A stretch of DNA of 64,000 bases from UBA10649 sp963755335 (GTDB lineage: Bacteria > Actinomycetota > Actinomycetes > S36-B12). Positions 7,342 to 16,801 of the stretch are shown here, in pieces. The translations under genes and the position numbers were made by a program. The stretch spans positions 124,001-188,000 of the forward strand of contig CAVWJW010000004.1 of assembly GCA_963755335.1 (NCBI GenBank), written 5' to 3'. Within the stretch, counting starts at the first letter, position 1; each line of letters starts with the position of its first letter. The notes beneath the pieces were generated by a model. It was not told the origin of the DNA and did no database searches. It worked only from the letters and a program-made list of their open reading frames with translations.

Positions 7342-10300
7342 GTGAGCGTCGCTGAGCTCCATGTTGCCGACGGCTCCCCCGGTCCGGATCGAACTCCCCC
7401 GAACGATGTCGCCGCCGAGCAGTCGGTGCTCGGGGCCATGCTGCTGAGCAAGGACGCCATCGCCGACGTCGTCGAGGTGGTTCGCGAGGGCGACTTCTAC
7501 CGCCCGGCCCACCAGGTCATCTACGGGACGATCCTGGATCTCTACGGCCGCGGTGAGCCTGCCGACGCCGTCACGGTGGCGGCCGACCTCACCCGCACCG
7601 GCGAGATCGGCCGGGTCGGCGGGGCGCCGTACCTCCACACGCTCGTCTCGATGGTCCCCACGGCCGCGAACGCCAACTACTACGGCCGCATCGTGCGCGA
7701 GAACGCCATCCTGCGGCGTCTCGTCGAGGCCGGCACCCGCATCGTGCAGATGGGCTACACCGGCACCGGCGACGTCGACATGATGGTCGACCGCGCGCAG
7801 GCCGAGGTCTACGACGTCACGGATCGGCGCACCAGCGAGGACTACGCGCCGCTGCGCGACCTCATGGGCGACGCGCTGAACGAGATCGAGGCGATCTCCA
7901 ACCGCGGTGGCGAGATGGTCGGCGTGCCGACCGGCTTCGCCGATCTCGACACTCTCACGAACGGCCTGCACCCCGGTCAGCTCATCATCGTCGCGGCGAG
8001 GCCGGCTATCGGCAAGGCGCTTGCCCTCGATACGCCCATCCCGACCCCTCAGGGATGGACGCTCGATGGGTGATTTGGTGGTCGGGGATGAGGTCATCGG
8101 CGATGACGGACGACCAGCCCGGGTGTCCGGTGTCACCCAGGCGTGGCTCAACCGGCCGCTGCTACCGCGTCACGTTCTCCGACGGGACCTCGATCGTGGC
8201 CGACGCGGAGCACGAGTGGCTGACGGATACGAGGGCATCGCGCAAGTCCGCTCAGTCGGCAGCCGCCAAGTACAACGGCCACAGAAATCAGCGGACCTTC
8301 GCCGAGGTCCGCACGACCCGCGAGATCGCCGAATCGGTTCGGTGTGCCACCAAGGACCAGCGGCTCAACCACTCGGTGTCGAATGCCGCAGCCATCGACC
8401 TGCCCGAGCGCGTGTTGCCGCTCCCGCCGTACGTCCTGGGCGTCTGGTTGGGCGACGGTACGAGCGCAGCCGCTCACTTCACCTCGGCGGATCCCGAGAT
8501 CGCCGCTTATGTCGAGGGCGAAGGCATCGACGCACCCTTCCTCGGCAACCAGCGCTACGGCCTGCAACTGCCCAGCGGCGACGACTTCGGTGCGCTGCTG
8601 CGCACAATGGGAGTGCTGGGCAACAAGCACGTTCCCGCGGCGTACCTCCGGGCTTCGGAACGGCAGCGCCGAGACCTCCTCGCTGGACTGCTCGATACCG
8701 ACGGGACTGTCACATCCAACGGCAACGTGCAGTTCACCACCACATCCCAGGTGTTGGCGGATGGCGTGTTCGAGCTGATCGTCAGCCTCGGCTACCGCTG
8801 CTCGATCAGCCCGAAGAAGGTCAACGGGCGGACCAAGGCCTCATCGACCGCCTACAACCTGAACTTCTCCACTCATGATCCGGTATTTCGACTGCACCGC
8901 AAGGAGATTGCTCACAAGGAGCGCACGCGGCACCAGTCGAACGCTCGACGGATGTCACGATTCATCACGCGCGTTGAGCGCGTCGCCAGTGTCCCCGTAC
9001 GCTGCATCGAGGTCGACAACGCGTCACACATGTACCTCGCAGGACGCGCGATGGTACCGACGCACAACAGCACGCTGGGCGTAGACATCGCACGGTCGGC
9101 GTCCATCCGGCACGGACTCACCAGCGTCATCTTCTCGCTGGAGATGAGCCGCAACGAGATCGTCATGCGCCTGCTCTCGGCCGAGGCGCAGGTCCCGCTG
9201 CACCACATGCGCGCCGGCACGATGAGCGACTCCGACTGGACGAAGCTGGCGCGGCAAGATGGGCGTGGTCAGCGACGCTCCGCTGTTCATCGACGACTCG
9301 CCCAACATGACGCTGATGGAGATCCGCGCGAAGTGCCGGCGACTCAAGCAGCGTCATGACCTGCGCCTGGTGGTCGTCGACTACCTGCAGTTGATGACCA
9401 GCGGCAAGCGGGTCGAAAGCCGACAGCAGGAGGTCTCCGAGTTCTCGCGTTCGCTCAAGCTCCTGGCCAAGGAACTAGGCGTTCCGGTCATCGCGATCAG
9501 CCAGCTGAACCGCGGCCCCGAGCAGCGTGTCGACAAGAAGCCGATGCTGTCCGACCTCCGCGAGTCCGGCTGCCTTCCTGCGTCGACCCGGATCGTTCGC
9601 GCCGACACTGGCGTCGAGGTGAGCATGGGCGACCTCTTCGCGTCTGGAGAGCGCGACGTCCCGGTGTGGTCGTTGGACGATTCCCTCCGCTACGTGGCTC
9701 GCCCGTTGACGCATGTCTTCTCGACGGGCCGCAAGGAGGTGTTCCGGGTCAAGACGGCGAGCGGACGCGTCGTCGAAGCCACCGCCAACCATCCGTTGTT
9801 GACTTACGCGGGCTGGCAGCCGCTCGGCGACCTCGCCACGGGTGCGCGCATCGCGATTCCCCGCCATGTGCCCGCGCCGGAGCATGAGACGCAGTGGTCG
9901 GACGACGAAGCCATCGTCCTGGCGCACATGATCGGTGACGGATCGATGCTGCCTAGGCAGCCGATCCGGTACGCGACCAAGGATCCGGCCAACATCGCCA
10001 TCATGAGCGAGGCCGCACCACGAGCCTTCGCAGTGAAACTACGCGTCGATGAATACCCGCAGGCGCGCTGCACCACTCTGCGGTTCGCCAGTGTCAAGCC
10101 GGTGACCCACGGCGTGCGCAATCCGATGGCGGCCTGGTTCGATGAGTTGGGCCTGTATGGGCGGCGCAGCCACGAGAAGCTGATCCCGGCGCCAGTGTTC
10201 TCCCTGCCCAAGCGGCAGATCGCCCTGTTCCTACGGCACCTGTGGGCAACGGACGGCTCGATCACGATCACCCGCAATCGACGCGGCGGAAAGATCTACT

Positions 10301-11034
10301 ACGCCACTACGAGCCGGCGACTGGCAGACGACGTGGCTCGGCTGCTGCTGCGGTTCGGCATCAACGCGCGGATCAGAACGGCGCGGAAGGCCGGCTACCG
10401 CGACGGCTATCACGTCGACATCTCGGGCGGTGCGGATCAGAAGGTCTTCTTGCGGCGGATCAATGCCCACGGCGCTCGTGGCCTCATCGGCAGCGAACTG
10501 CTGGCAATCCTGGAGAACGTGCCCGAGAACACGAATCGCGACACCATGCCCAAGGAGGTCTGGAACCGCGTTCGCGATGTCCTCGTCGACCAGGGCATGA
10601 CTCAACGCGAGTTCCAGGCCGAGCTGGGCACACACTATTGCGGCAGCACGCTGTGGAAGTCGGCCCCGAGCCGTGCCCGACTGCATCGGGTGGCGGCCGT
10701 CCTCGATTCCGAGGAGTTCGAGATGCTGGCTACCAACGATGTCTACTGGGACGAGATCGTGCGCGTCGAGTCCCTTGGCGAGATGGACGTCTTCGACGCC
10801 GAGGTCGTCGGCACGCACAACTTCATCGCCGACGGCGTCGCCGTGCACAACTCCCTCGAGCAGGACGCGGACATGGTCGTGCTGCTGCATCGCGAGGACG
10901 CCTACGAGCCGGAGTCGCCCCGCGCGGGCGAGGCCGACTTCATCATTGCCAAGCACCGCAACGGTCCGACCGGAAAGGTGACCGTGGCGTTCCAGGGGCA
11001 CTACTCCCGGTTCGTCGATATGGCCCAGACTTAG
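7342..11034 (+). CDS. dnaB: Replicative DNA helicase DnaB with two inteins (three frameshifts)
   Basis: DnaB is the hexameric helicase that unwinds DNA at the fork. GTG 7342 follows a GGAGGGGG site. The extein reads AAEQSVLGAMLLSKDAI (N-terminal domain), VGVPTGFADLDTLTNGL, the P-loop ARPAIGK|STLG (split by intein 1), FSLEMSRNEIVMRLL, VVDYLQLM (Walker B), AISQLNRGPE, SDLRESG|SLEQDAD (split by intein 2) and FIIAKHRNGPTG. Removing both inteins leaves about 452 residues, normal for DnaB. Frames break near 8066 and 8157 (inside intein 1) and near 9257 (extein, before MGVVSDAPLFIDDSP). The three breaks sum to zero modulo 3, and an essential gene cannot be this damaged, so they are probably sequence errors. 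DnaA-box-like sites lie upstream. Confidence 0.95.
8017..9068 (+). mobile_element. Intein 1 in DnaB, class 3 type with LAGLIDADG endonuclease
   Basis: This insert of about 350 residues sits directly after the P-loop Lys (GK|ALALDTPIPT...VPTHN|STLG). Residue 1 is Ala, not Cys, Ser or Thr. The three class 3 residues are present: Trp at block B position 12 (AEHEW, 8217-8219), Cys at block F (PVRCIEVD, 9003-9005) and Thr at block G (THN, 9060-9062). In class 3 inteins the block F Cys starts splicing. Endonuclease motifs VWLGDGTS and LLAGLLDTDGTV are intact, so homing may still work. Two one-base breaks (near 8066 and 8157) lie before the Trp. The terminal Asn is codon 9066-9068. Confidence 0.85.
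9571..10851 (+). mobile_element. Intein 2 in DnaB, class 1 with LAGLIDADG endonuclease
   Basis: This intact 427-residue intein is inserted between SDLRESG and SLEQDAD, a known DnaB intein site. It starts with Cys (CLPASTRIV) and block B is TANHPLLT. The endonuclease has HMIGDGSM and LWATDGSIT as its two LAGLIDADG-type helices. Block F is GEMDVFDAEVVGTHNFIADG and block G ends VAVHN before Ser+1. A short helix-turn-helix-like stretch (QGMTQREFQAELG) near 10595-10635 may add DNA contacts. All splicing residues are in place, so it should splice and home. Confidence 0.92.
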
Positions 11035-11275
11035 TGCTGAGCAGTTCCTAATGTGGCGATGACCACAACGGAATCCCGATGAAGATCAACAGCGCCCGGA
11101 TCATGGCCTCCCCGCCTGGAGCTAACGGCGCCCGTCGCGCCGATCGTCTCTGCGGTCATCGCGCCGATCAACGCCCTTAGCGACGACGGCTACGGTCGCC
11201 ACCGTGGCTGCGGTTCGGGCGACAGGGGCGCCGACGACACCTCGGCGGGCTGCGCGTGCGGGTCGAAGTGGCATG

Positions 11276-11740
11276 TCAGACCTCTTCCTCTAGTGCGAAT
11301 TCGGCTTCCATGGAGGCGGCGATCGCCTGGATCGGGATACGCCCGGTGGCAACGAGCTGTCCGCCCGCTCGTCGCGCCGCGCTGGCGAACGGCGCAGCCC
11401 AGGAGTTTTCCCACACCAGGACGGCGGCGATCGTGCCGGGCTCCATCGCGGCAGCCAGGTTCACGACGTCGTCGGCTGCGAGGATCTCCGCGAGGTCGGC
11501 CTCCAGCGCTCGAAGGTCGTCCATCCCGGGAGCCTCGTCCAGTTCCAACGCGTCGATGGATCCATCATCGTTCTTCTGGATGATCAGCACGTCGAGCACG
11601 CGAATGATGCCCGCTTCCGAGAGACGCACGAGCTCCTGCGCCATCTCGCCGGAGAAGTTCTGTGCATCGTTGGGGAACTCAACGATCAGGTAGTCGACGG
11701 GCCCGAGTTCATCGATGCTCACGTCGAGGGTGTCGTCCAT
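11276..11740 (-). CDS. DUF6325-type small protein
   Basis: The 154-residue protein starts at ATG 11740 (MDDTLDVSIDELGPVDYLIVEFP). The chain is acidic and mixed alpha/beta, with ELVRLSEAGIIRVLDVLIIQKNDDGS near residues 37-62 and AVLVWENSWAAPFASAARRAGGQLVATGRIP near 110-140. It has no signal peptide or membrane span. This pattern fits DUF6325, whose function is unknown. It is divergent from the LuxR-type regulator at 11874 across 133 bases. The SHOCT, DUF2252 and sulfatase genes follow that regulator, suggesting a shared stress-related locus. Confidence 0.7.
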   Translation of the reverse strand: MDDTLDVSIDELGPVDYLIVEFPNDAQNFSGEMAQELVRLSEAGIIRVLDVLIIQKNDDGSIDALELDEAPGMDDLRALEADLAEILAADDVVNLAAAMEPGTIAAVLVWENSWAAPFASAARRAGGQLVATGRIPIQAIAASMEAEFALEEEV

Positions 11741-11873
11741 ACGGGACCTGCTTTCTGTCAAGTGATGCCTCCATGATGGAGCCCGCGCGGCCTCCAGCGA
11801 CTCCACCGATCCGGGTGAGGTCGTACAGTCCCGATTCTCGGGCCGGTTGTTGTCAGGTTCGTAGACTGGCTGG

Positions 11874-14092
11874 ATGCCCGAGACCCGGCGTTCCTCTGCG
11901 AACCCCTCGGGGAGGGTCGTGCGGCGCCGGCTCATGGCCCTTCTAGAGGACGCGTCTGCGGCAACGGTGGTGGTGGCCAGCGGCCCGGCGGGTTCGGGGA
12001 AGTCGACTCTCGCCGCCCAGTGGCTCGAGGCCGATCCTCGCCCGTCAGTGACCGTGCGACTGCTCCCGTACATGGACGATCCCGTAGTTCTGGCGGATCA
12101 ACTCGTCGCCGCACTTGAAGCGCTAGGCCCTGCCGCCCCCCAGACCCGGAGTGCGCTGACGGCGCTGGAGCCGGCCTTCTCAGCCACCCTCCTGCCTGGA
12201 CTCTCGCGACTGGCCGGTTCGCGTGACGACGGGTATCTGCTTGTCATCGACGACGTGCAGCTGCTGCAGTCCACGGCGGCCGAAACGGTTCTTGCCGCCG
12301 TCTGCTCGGGCGTGCCAGGCGGGTCCACCATCGTCCTCCTCACCCGATCACGCACGCCTGACTGGCTGGCGCGCACCCGGGCAAGTGGGCGGTTGCTGGA
12401 GCTAACGTCTGACGATCTGGCCTTCGACCAAGAGGAGAGCGCGAGCCTGTTCCAGGATCTCGGCGTCACGCTGCTCCCGTCGGAAGTGGCCGAAATCCGT
12501 GAGCACACCGAGGGCTGGGCCGTCGGCATGTACCTGACGGCGTTGGCATTCACATCTAGTCCCTCAGCCAAACGCCCCCCGGGACGCCATCGGATGATGC
12601 CTCGGCCCGCTTCGTTGCTGAGTACCTTCGCTCTGAGGTCCTCCAGACACTGAGCCCCGAGCAGCGCGACTTCCTGACACGCACGTCGATCCTGGACGAG
12701 CTGAGTGGGCCCGTGTGCGACGCGGTGATGGAACGCGAAGGATCCGCCGCGGTGTTGGCTGACCTGAATCAGCGACTCCAGCTGGTGATTGCCATCGACG
12801 GCGGCCACCTCTTCAGGTATCACCACCTGCTCGCCGATGCGCTGTCCGAGGACCTTCTGACGGTTGGGCCTAGCGCCATTCCACTCCTGCACGAGCGGGC
12901 GTCCGGCTGGTACGCCGCGCACGATGACCTGGATCGTGCCGTGCGTCACGCCACGAAGTCGGGGAAGACCGCACTGGTCTCGGACCTGGTGTGGCCCGAG
13001 GTCGTGCGATGCGCGAGTTCGGGCCGCCTCGACCGCCTGCAGACCTGGCTCGCCGGCTTGACCGCGCATCAGATCGGAGAAGACCGCTGGCTGACTCTCG
13101 CATCGGCCTGGGCGGCCCTGCAGCAAGGCGACGGGCCCTCGATGCTGCACTGGGTTCTGACAGCAGAGCGGCATGCGGGCCGCGGGTGGCGAACCGATGC
13201 CGGCACCGACGTCTATGCGGCCAACATTGCCCTGATGCGCGCCCTGATCGGAGCGGGCGGTCTGGAGGACACCCGCGACCTGAGCGAGCGGGCGCTCGCG
13301 GGATTGGAACCGGACGACGGCTTCCGCTCGCTGGCGGCGTTCCTGCGTGGTGTGGCCCTCACCCTCCAGCGCGACCTTGACGGGGCTCTGAAGAGCCTGG
13401 CTGAGGCTGACAACCTCGCTCGTTCCCTGGATGTACCAATCATCGAGGCCGATGCGAAGTCTTGGCTCGGCATGCTCGCCATCTTCGCTGGCGACCGCGA
13501 GAGGGGGATCCGGCTCATCTCGGACGCCACCGATGTGATCCGGCGCAACAACCTCGACAGACTCGCCTCGTCGGCGCATTGCCTGACGGCTCAGGCGCTC
13601 GTCCTCGCGATGCGTGGCGACAAGAAGGCTGCCGCGACCGGCCTGGCCACAGCGCGGCGCCTGTCAGGGCTCGTTGAGGAGATCGCGCCGTGGTTCGCGG
13701 TCGTCGGTCGCCTGGTGCAGGCACGGACCGCGATCGCGCTCGGCGACGGCGCCACCGCCCGCCTTCTCATCGCCGAGGCCAAGCAGGCGATGACACCGGA
13801 CCTGCTCGCCTCGTCGGCCAGCGAAAGCCTCATGGAAGCCGAAGACGCCCTCGGGCGGCTGTCGATCGACGGCGTCACCACTCGGCCCCTGACCGCCTCA
13901 GAACTGCGAATCCTGCAGTTCCTTCCCAGCCACCTGACCCTTCCCCAGATCGGTGAGCACCTGTTCTTGTCGCAGTCGACCGTGAAGACGCACGTCGTGT
14001 CGATCTATCGAAAGTTCGACGTCGCTTCACGAGCCGACGCAGTCGATCGCGCTCGGGCGCTAGGCCTGATCGAGGCGCCCCTTGTGGACTGA
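11874..14092 (+). CDS. MalT-type ATP-dependent LuxR family regulator (one frameshift)
   Basis: This large STAND-type transcription factor has a P-loop GPAGSGKSTLAAQW near residue 37, Walker B LLVIDDVQLL near 123, the sensor-like LLTRSRTPDWL, and EHTEGWAVGMYLTALAF. The frame shifts near 12577 in the run CCCCCC. It resumes with ARFVAEYLRSEVLQTLSPEQRDFLTRTSILDELSG, FRYHHLLADAL and helical TPR-like repeats, and ends with a LuxR helix-turn-helix (LTLPQIGEHLFLSQSTVKTHVVSIYRKF). About 740 residues in all, shorter than MalT (about 900). These proteins use ATP and an inducer to activate promoters. It probably controls the divergent DUF6325 gene and the downstream SHOCT/DUF2252/sulfatase genes. Confidence 0.85.
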
Positions 14093-14200
14093 AGGGCCCA
14101 CGGCACTTCCCCCGATCGGGTGGAGGTGAAACGGCGGCGCTGCTGGTGCACTGGGGAAGGCGGTCCGAGAACCACGGGTCGTCGCCGGCGAAGGGCAGAC

Positions 14201-14665
14201 ATGGAACGCCCGACGGACTGCACCGCGACCATGTACGTGCAGGTCGCTCGACGAATGCGCTACGACGGGACGTCGTTGACCCTGGAGGACCTCGCACCGT
14301 CCACGGTGTACCTGGCCTGCCCTCCTGCGGCCGCCGTCGGGCACCTTCCGACGGGCCTGTTCCTCGACGAGTGGTACGACGAGCCCAGGGGCATCGTCAC
14401 CCGGGAGGTTCCCGCGGTCCTGTCGCTGTTGGATGCGAGTCCCCCACGGGGATCGGACGCCCAGCTCCTGCTGAGCCTGCCGCGCATCCGAGAGTCGGGC
14501 CTTCAGTACCAAGCGGTGCTCGTGGACGGAGAGATTCCACCGACGTCCGGTGCCTGCGTGCTCTTCATTCGGCCTTCCGTGCGACCGGATTCCCTAGCCC
14601 TCCCCGCCCATCAAGCACCGTACGCGGCAGACCTTGAAAGCGATGAGATCAACCAGACGGGTTGA
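14201..14665 (+). CDS. Hypothetical protein downstream of LuxR regulator
   Basis: Not recognised. The 154-residue reading frame from ATG 14201 has protein-like composition (VARRMRYDGTSLTLEDLAPSTVYLACPP, GLFLDEWYDEPRGIVTREVPAVLSLLDA, LLLSLPRIRESGLQYQAVLVDG). There are no membrane spans or signal peptide. The frame is open upstream to 14120, but that part is Arg-rich and unconvincing. The RBS is weak (AAGGGCAG). Position between the LuxR regulator and the SHOCT gene suggests it belongs to the same locus. Confidence 0.5.
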   Translation: MERPTDCTATMYVQVARRMRYDGTSLTLEDLAPSTVYLACPPAAAVGHLPTGLFLDEWYDEPRGIVTREVPAVLSLLDASPPRGSDAQLLLSLPRIRESGLQYQAVLVDGEIPPTSGACVLFIRPSVRPDSLALPAHQAPYAADLESDEINQTG

Positions 14666-14793
14666 GGCGCTGGAGCATTGAGCCGTCCTACCGTGAGAGG
14701 ACAGATCCCCGGTCCCGGAATATGTGAGAACACCGGGCCGGCACTGACCACCGCTCACGGTCCGAGGACCCTGATCAAGAGAGAGTGACAGTG

Positions 14794-15180
14794 ATGTTCA
14801 ACGACAATGGCTCGTTCCTGCTCGCGATGTTCGAGTTCTTCCTGTTCTTCGCATGGTTCATGTGCCTGTTCTGGGTGCTGGGCGACATCTTCCGCAGCAA
14901 GGACCTCGGCGGCGGCGGCAAGACGCTGTGGGTCATCTTCGTGATCATCATCCCGTGGCTGGGCATCCTCGTGTACATCATCGCCCGCGGCAAGGGAATG
15001 CAGGAGCGCCAACTGGACCAGGCCAAGCAGATGCAGGCCGCCCAGGCGAGCTACATCCAGTCCGTGGCCGGCAGCACCACGGCAACAGACCAGATCGCCT
15101 CGGCGAAGGCCCTGCTGGACGCTGGCACCATCACGCAGCCCGAGTTCGACGCACTCAAGACCAAGGCCCTGGCGGGCTGA
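14794..15180 (+). CDS. SHOCT domain membrane protein
   Basis: This 128-residue protein has two membrane spans near the N-terminus (FLLAMFEFFLFFAWFMCLFWVL and VIFVIIIPWLGILVYIIA), joined by a short loop with DIFRSKDLGGGGK, a phospholipase D N-terminal-like pattern. A Gln/Ala-rich coiled segment follows, then a C-terminal SHOCT motif (DQIASAKALLDAGTITQPEFDALKTKAL). SHOCT motifs are short oligomerisation or interaction modules. ATG 14794 has AGAGAG at 14779-14784. In-frame GTGs at 14785 and 14791 are alternatives. It lies in the DUF6325/LuxR/DUF2252 locus. Confidence 0.85.
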   Translation: MFNDNGSFLLAMFEFFLFFAWFMCLFWVLGDIFRSKDLGGGGKTLWVIFVIIIPWLGILVYIIARGKGMQERQLDQAKQMQAAQASYIQSVAGSTTATDQIASAKALLDAGTITQPEFDALKTKALAG

Positions 15181-15207
15181 GAGACCCGACACGGAACGGG
15201 TGATGGG

Positions 15208-16665
15208 ATGGGCAAGGGTCGTGTGACCAGCGTCAGGCCGATCGAGCCGGTACGGCGGCGGCGCGAGACGCTGCCGCGGTCGGAGGCCTGGTCGGAGCGC
15301 GTGGCAGCAGGGAAGCAGGAGCGCGGCCGGGTACCGCTGGAGGACCATGCGGTGTTCGAGCCAACGGGGCTGCGGGCGGACCCGGTCGAGCTCCTCAGTC
15401 GGCAAGGCCCGTCGCGCGTCGCCGACCTTCTACCGATCAGGTACGGCCGGATGGTGTCCTCACCCTTCGCCTTCTACCGAGGCGCCGCGCTGGTGATGGC
15501 GGCGGACCTCGCGACCACGCCGAGTTCGGGGCTGCGCACACAGTTGTGCGGGGACGCACACCTGTCGAACTTCGGGTTCTACGCCTCACCGGAACGTCAT
15601 CTGGTGTTCGACCTGAACGACTTCGACGAGACCCTGCCCGGGCCGTTCGAGTGGGACGTCAAGCGACTCGCGGCGAGCATCGAGATTGCCGCTCGTGTCC
15701 AGTCCTTCCGTCCAAAGGACACGCGGGCGATCGTCCTGGGCGCCGTGCGCTCGTATCGGGAGAGCATGCGCCAGTTCGCAACCATGCCTAACCAGGCGGT
15801 GTGGTACGCGCGACTGGACGCCGACGAGCTCTTGTCGAGGCTGCGCTGCGTGGCTACGCCGAACCGGCTGCGCCGGGCCGAGACGATGATCGCCTCGGCG
15901 AAGACGAAGGACAGCATGCAGGCGTTCCGCAAGCTCACCCATCAGGTCGATGGACAGGCTCGGATCATCTCCGATCCGCCGTTGATCGTCCCGGTGGAGG
16001 AGCTGTTCCCCGGCCAGGATGGGGAAACCGTGCAGGCGCAGATGGGCGACCTGCTGGCGGCGTACCGCGCGACCTTGGTCTCCGACCGCAAGTTCTTGTT
16101 CGACCAATACCGGTTCGTGCACATGGCCCGCAAGGTCGTCGGCGTCGGCAGCGTGGGGACCCGCGCGTGGATCCTGCTGTTCGAGGGGCTGGACGGAGGC
16201 GATCCCCTGTTCCTCCAGGCAAAGGAGGCCCAATCCTCGGTACTCGAGCAGTACCTGGGGGTCGGCGAGTACGTCAACCACGGCGAACGTGTGGTCGCCG
16301 GTCAACGCCTGATGCAAGCGTCCAGCGACATCTTCCTGGGCTGGCAGCGGACCAACGGCCTGGATGGCGTCGACCGTGACTACTACCTGCGCCAGCTGCG
16401 CGACTGGAAGGCGGCGGCTGACCTTCAAGGGGCGGTGCCGGAGGGCATGGCCATCTACGGTCAGGTGTGCGGGTGGACCCTCGCTCGTGCCCATGCCCGC
16501 TCTGGCGACCGCGTTGCGATCGGCGCCTACCTTGGCAAGCACGACCGATTCGACCAAGCGGTCGCCGCCTTTGCCGCCGCGTACGCCGATCAGAACGACA
16601 AGGACCACACGTTGCTGCGTCACGCCATAGACGACGGCGGCATCGAGGCAACCGAAGGCGTCTAG
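15208..16665 (+). CDS. DUF2252 family protein (kinase-like fold)
   Basis: This intact 485-residue protein starts at ATG 15208, 27 bases after the SHOCT gene. DUF2252 signatures: LLPIRYGRMVSSPFAFYRGAA (about residues 75-95), LCGDAHLSNFGFY near 112, and LVFDLNDFDETLPGPFEWDVKRLAAS near 131. The GDxHxxN and FDxNDFD motifs resemble the catalytic loop and metal-binding loop of aminoglycoside/choline kinases, so a phosphotransferase activity is possible but unproven. The C-terminal CGWTLARAHARSGD is also typical. No signal peptide. Likely part of the same locus as the SHOCT protein and sulfatase. Confidence 0.88.
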   Translation: MGKGRVTSVRPIEPVRRRRETLPRSEAWSERVAAGKQERGRVPLEDHAVFEPTGLRADPVELLSRQGPSRVADLLPIRYGRMVSSPFAFYRGAALVMAADLATTPSSGLRTQLCGDAHLSNFGFYASPERHLVFDLNDFDETLPGPFEWDVKRLAASIEIAARVQSFRPKDTRAIVLGAVRSYRESMRQFATMPNQAVWYARLDADELLSRLRCVATPNRLRRAETMIASAKTKDSMQAFRKLTHQVDGQARIISDPPLIVPVEELFPGQDGETVQAQMGDLLAAYRATLVSDRKFLFDQYRFVHMARKVVGVGSVGTRAWILLFEGLDGGDPLFLQAKEAQSSVLEQYLGVGEYVNHGERVVAGQRLMQASSDIFLGWQRTNGLDGVDRDYYLRQLRDWKAAADLQGAVPEGMAIYGQVCGWTLARAHARSGDRVAIGAYLGKHDRFDQAVAAFAAAYADQNDKDHTLLRHAIDDGGIEATEGV

Positions 16666-16801
16666 GTCCTGCCGGGCGTGTTCGTCCCGTCGGATCGTCG
16701 GCACGCTAGTTCAACCCCTTCGGTTGAGGTGTCGGCACTCCGTGACGCCGTACGGTCGAGGCGCGGATTCGCTGAGGACGTAGTGGGAACGAGGAGTCAC
16801 C

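Noticed and set aside
9571..10851. Stand-alone homing endonuclease gene
   Set aside because: The reading frame is continuous with the DnaB sequence on both sides and has splicing blocks, so it is an intein.
11821..11840. Second DevR-like box upstream of the LuxR-type gene
   Set aside because: Only about 10 of 14 core positions match and the left half is poor.
12098..13579. Minus-strand open frame of 493 residues
   Set aside because: Shadow of the LuxR-type regulator, with no recognisable motif.
14060..14512. Minus-strand frame opposite the hypothetical gene at 14201
   Set aside because: The plus-strand frame has a more natural amino-acid pattern and continues the gene order. The minus frame looks like a shadow.
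16711..16727. Terminator after the DUF2252 gene (TCAACC/GGTTGA hairpin)
   Set aside because: The stem is only six bases with no T-run; too weak to call.
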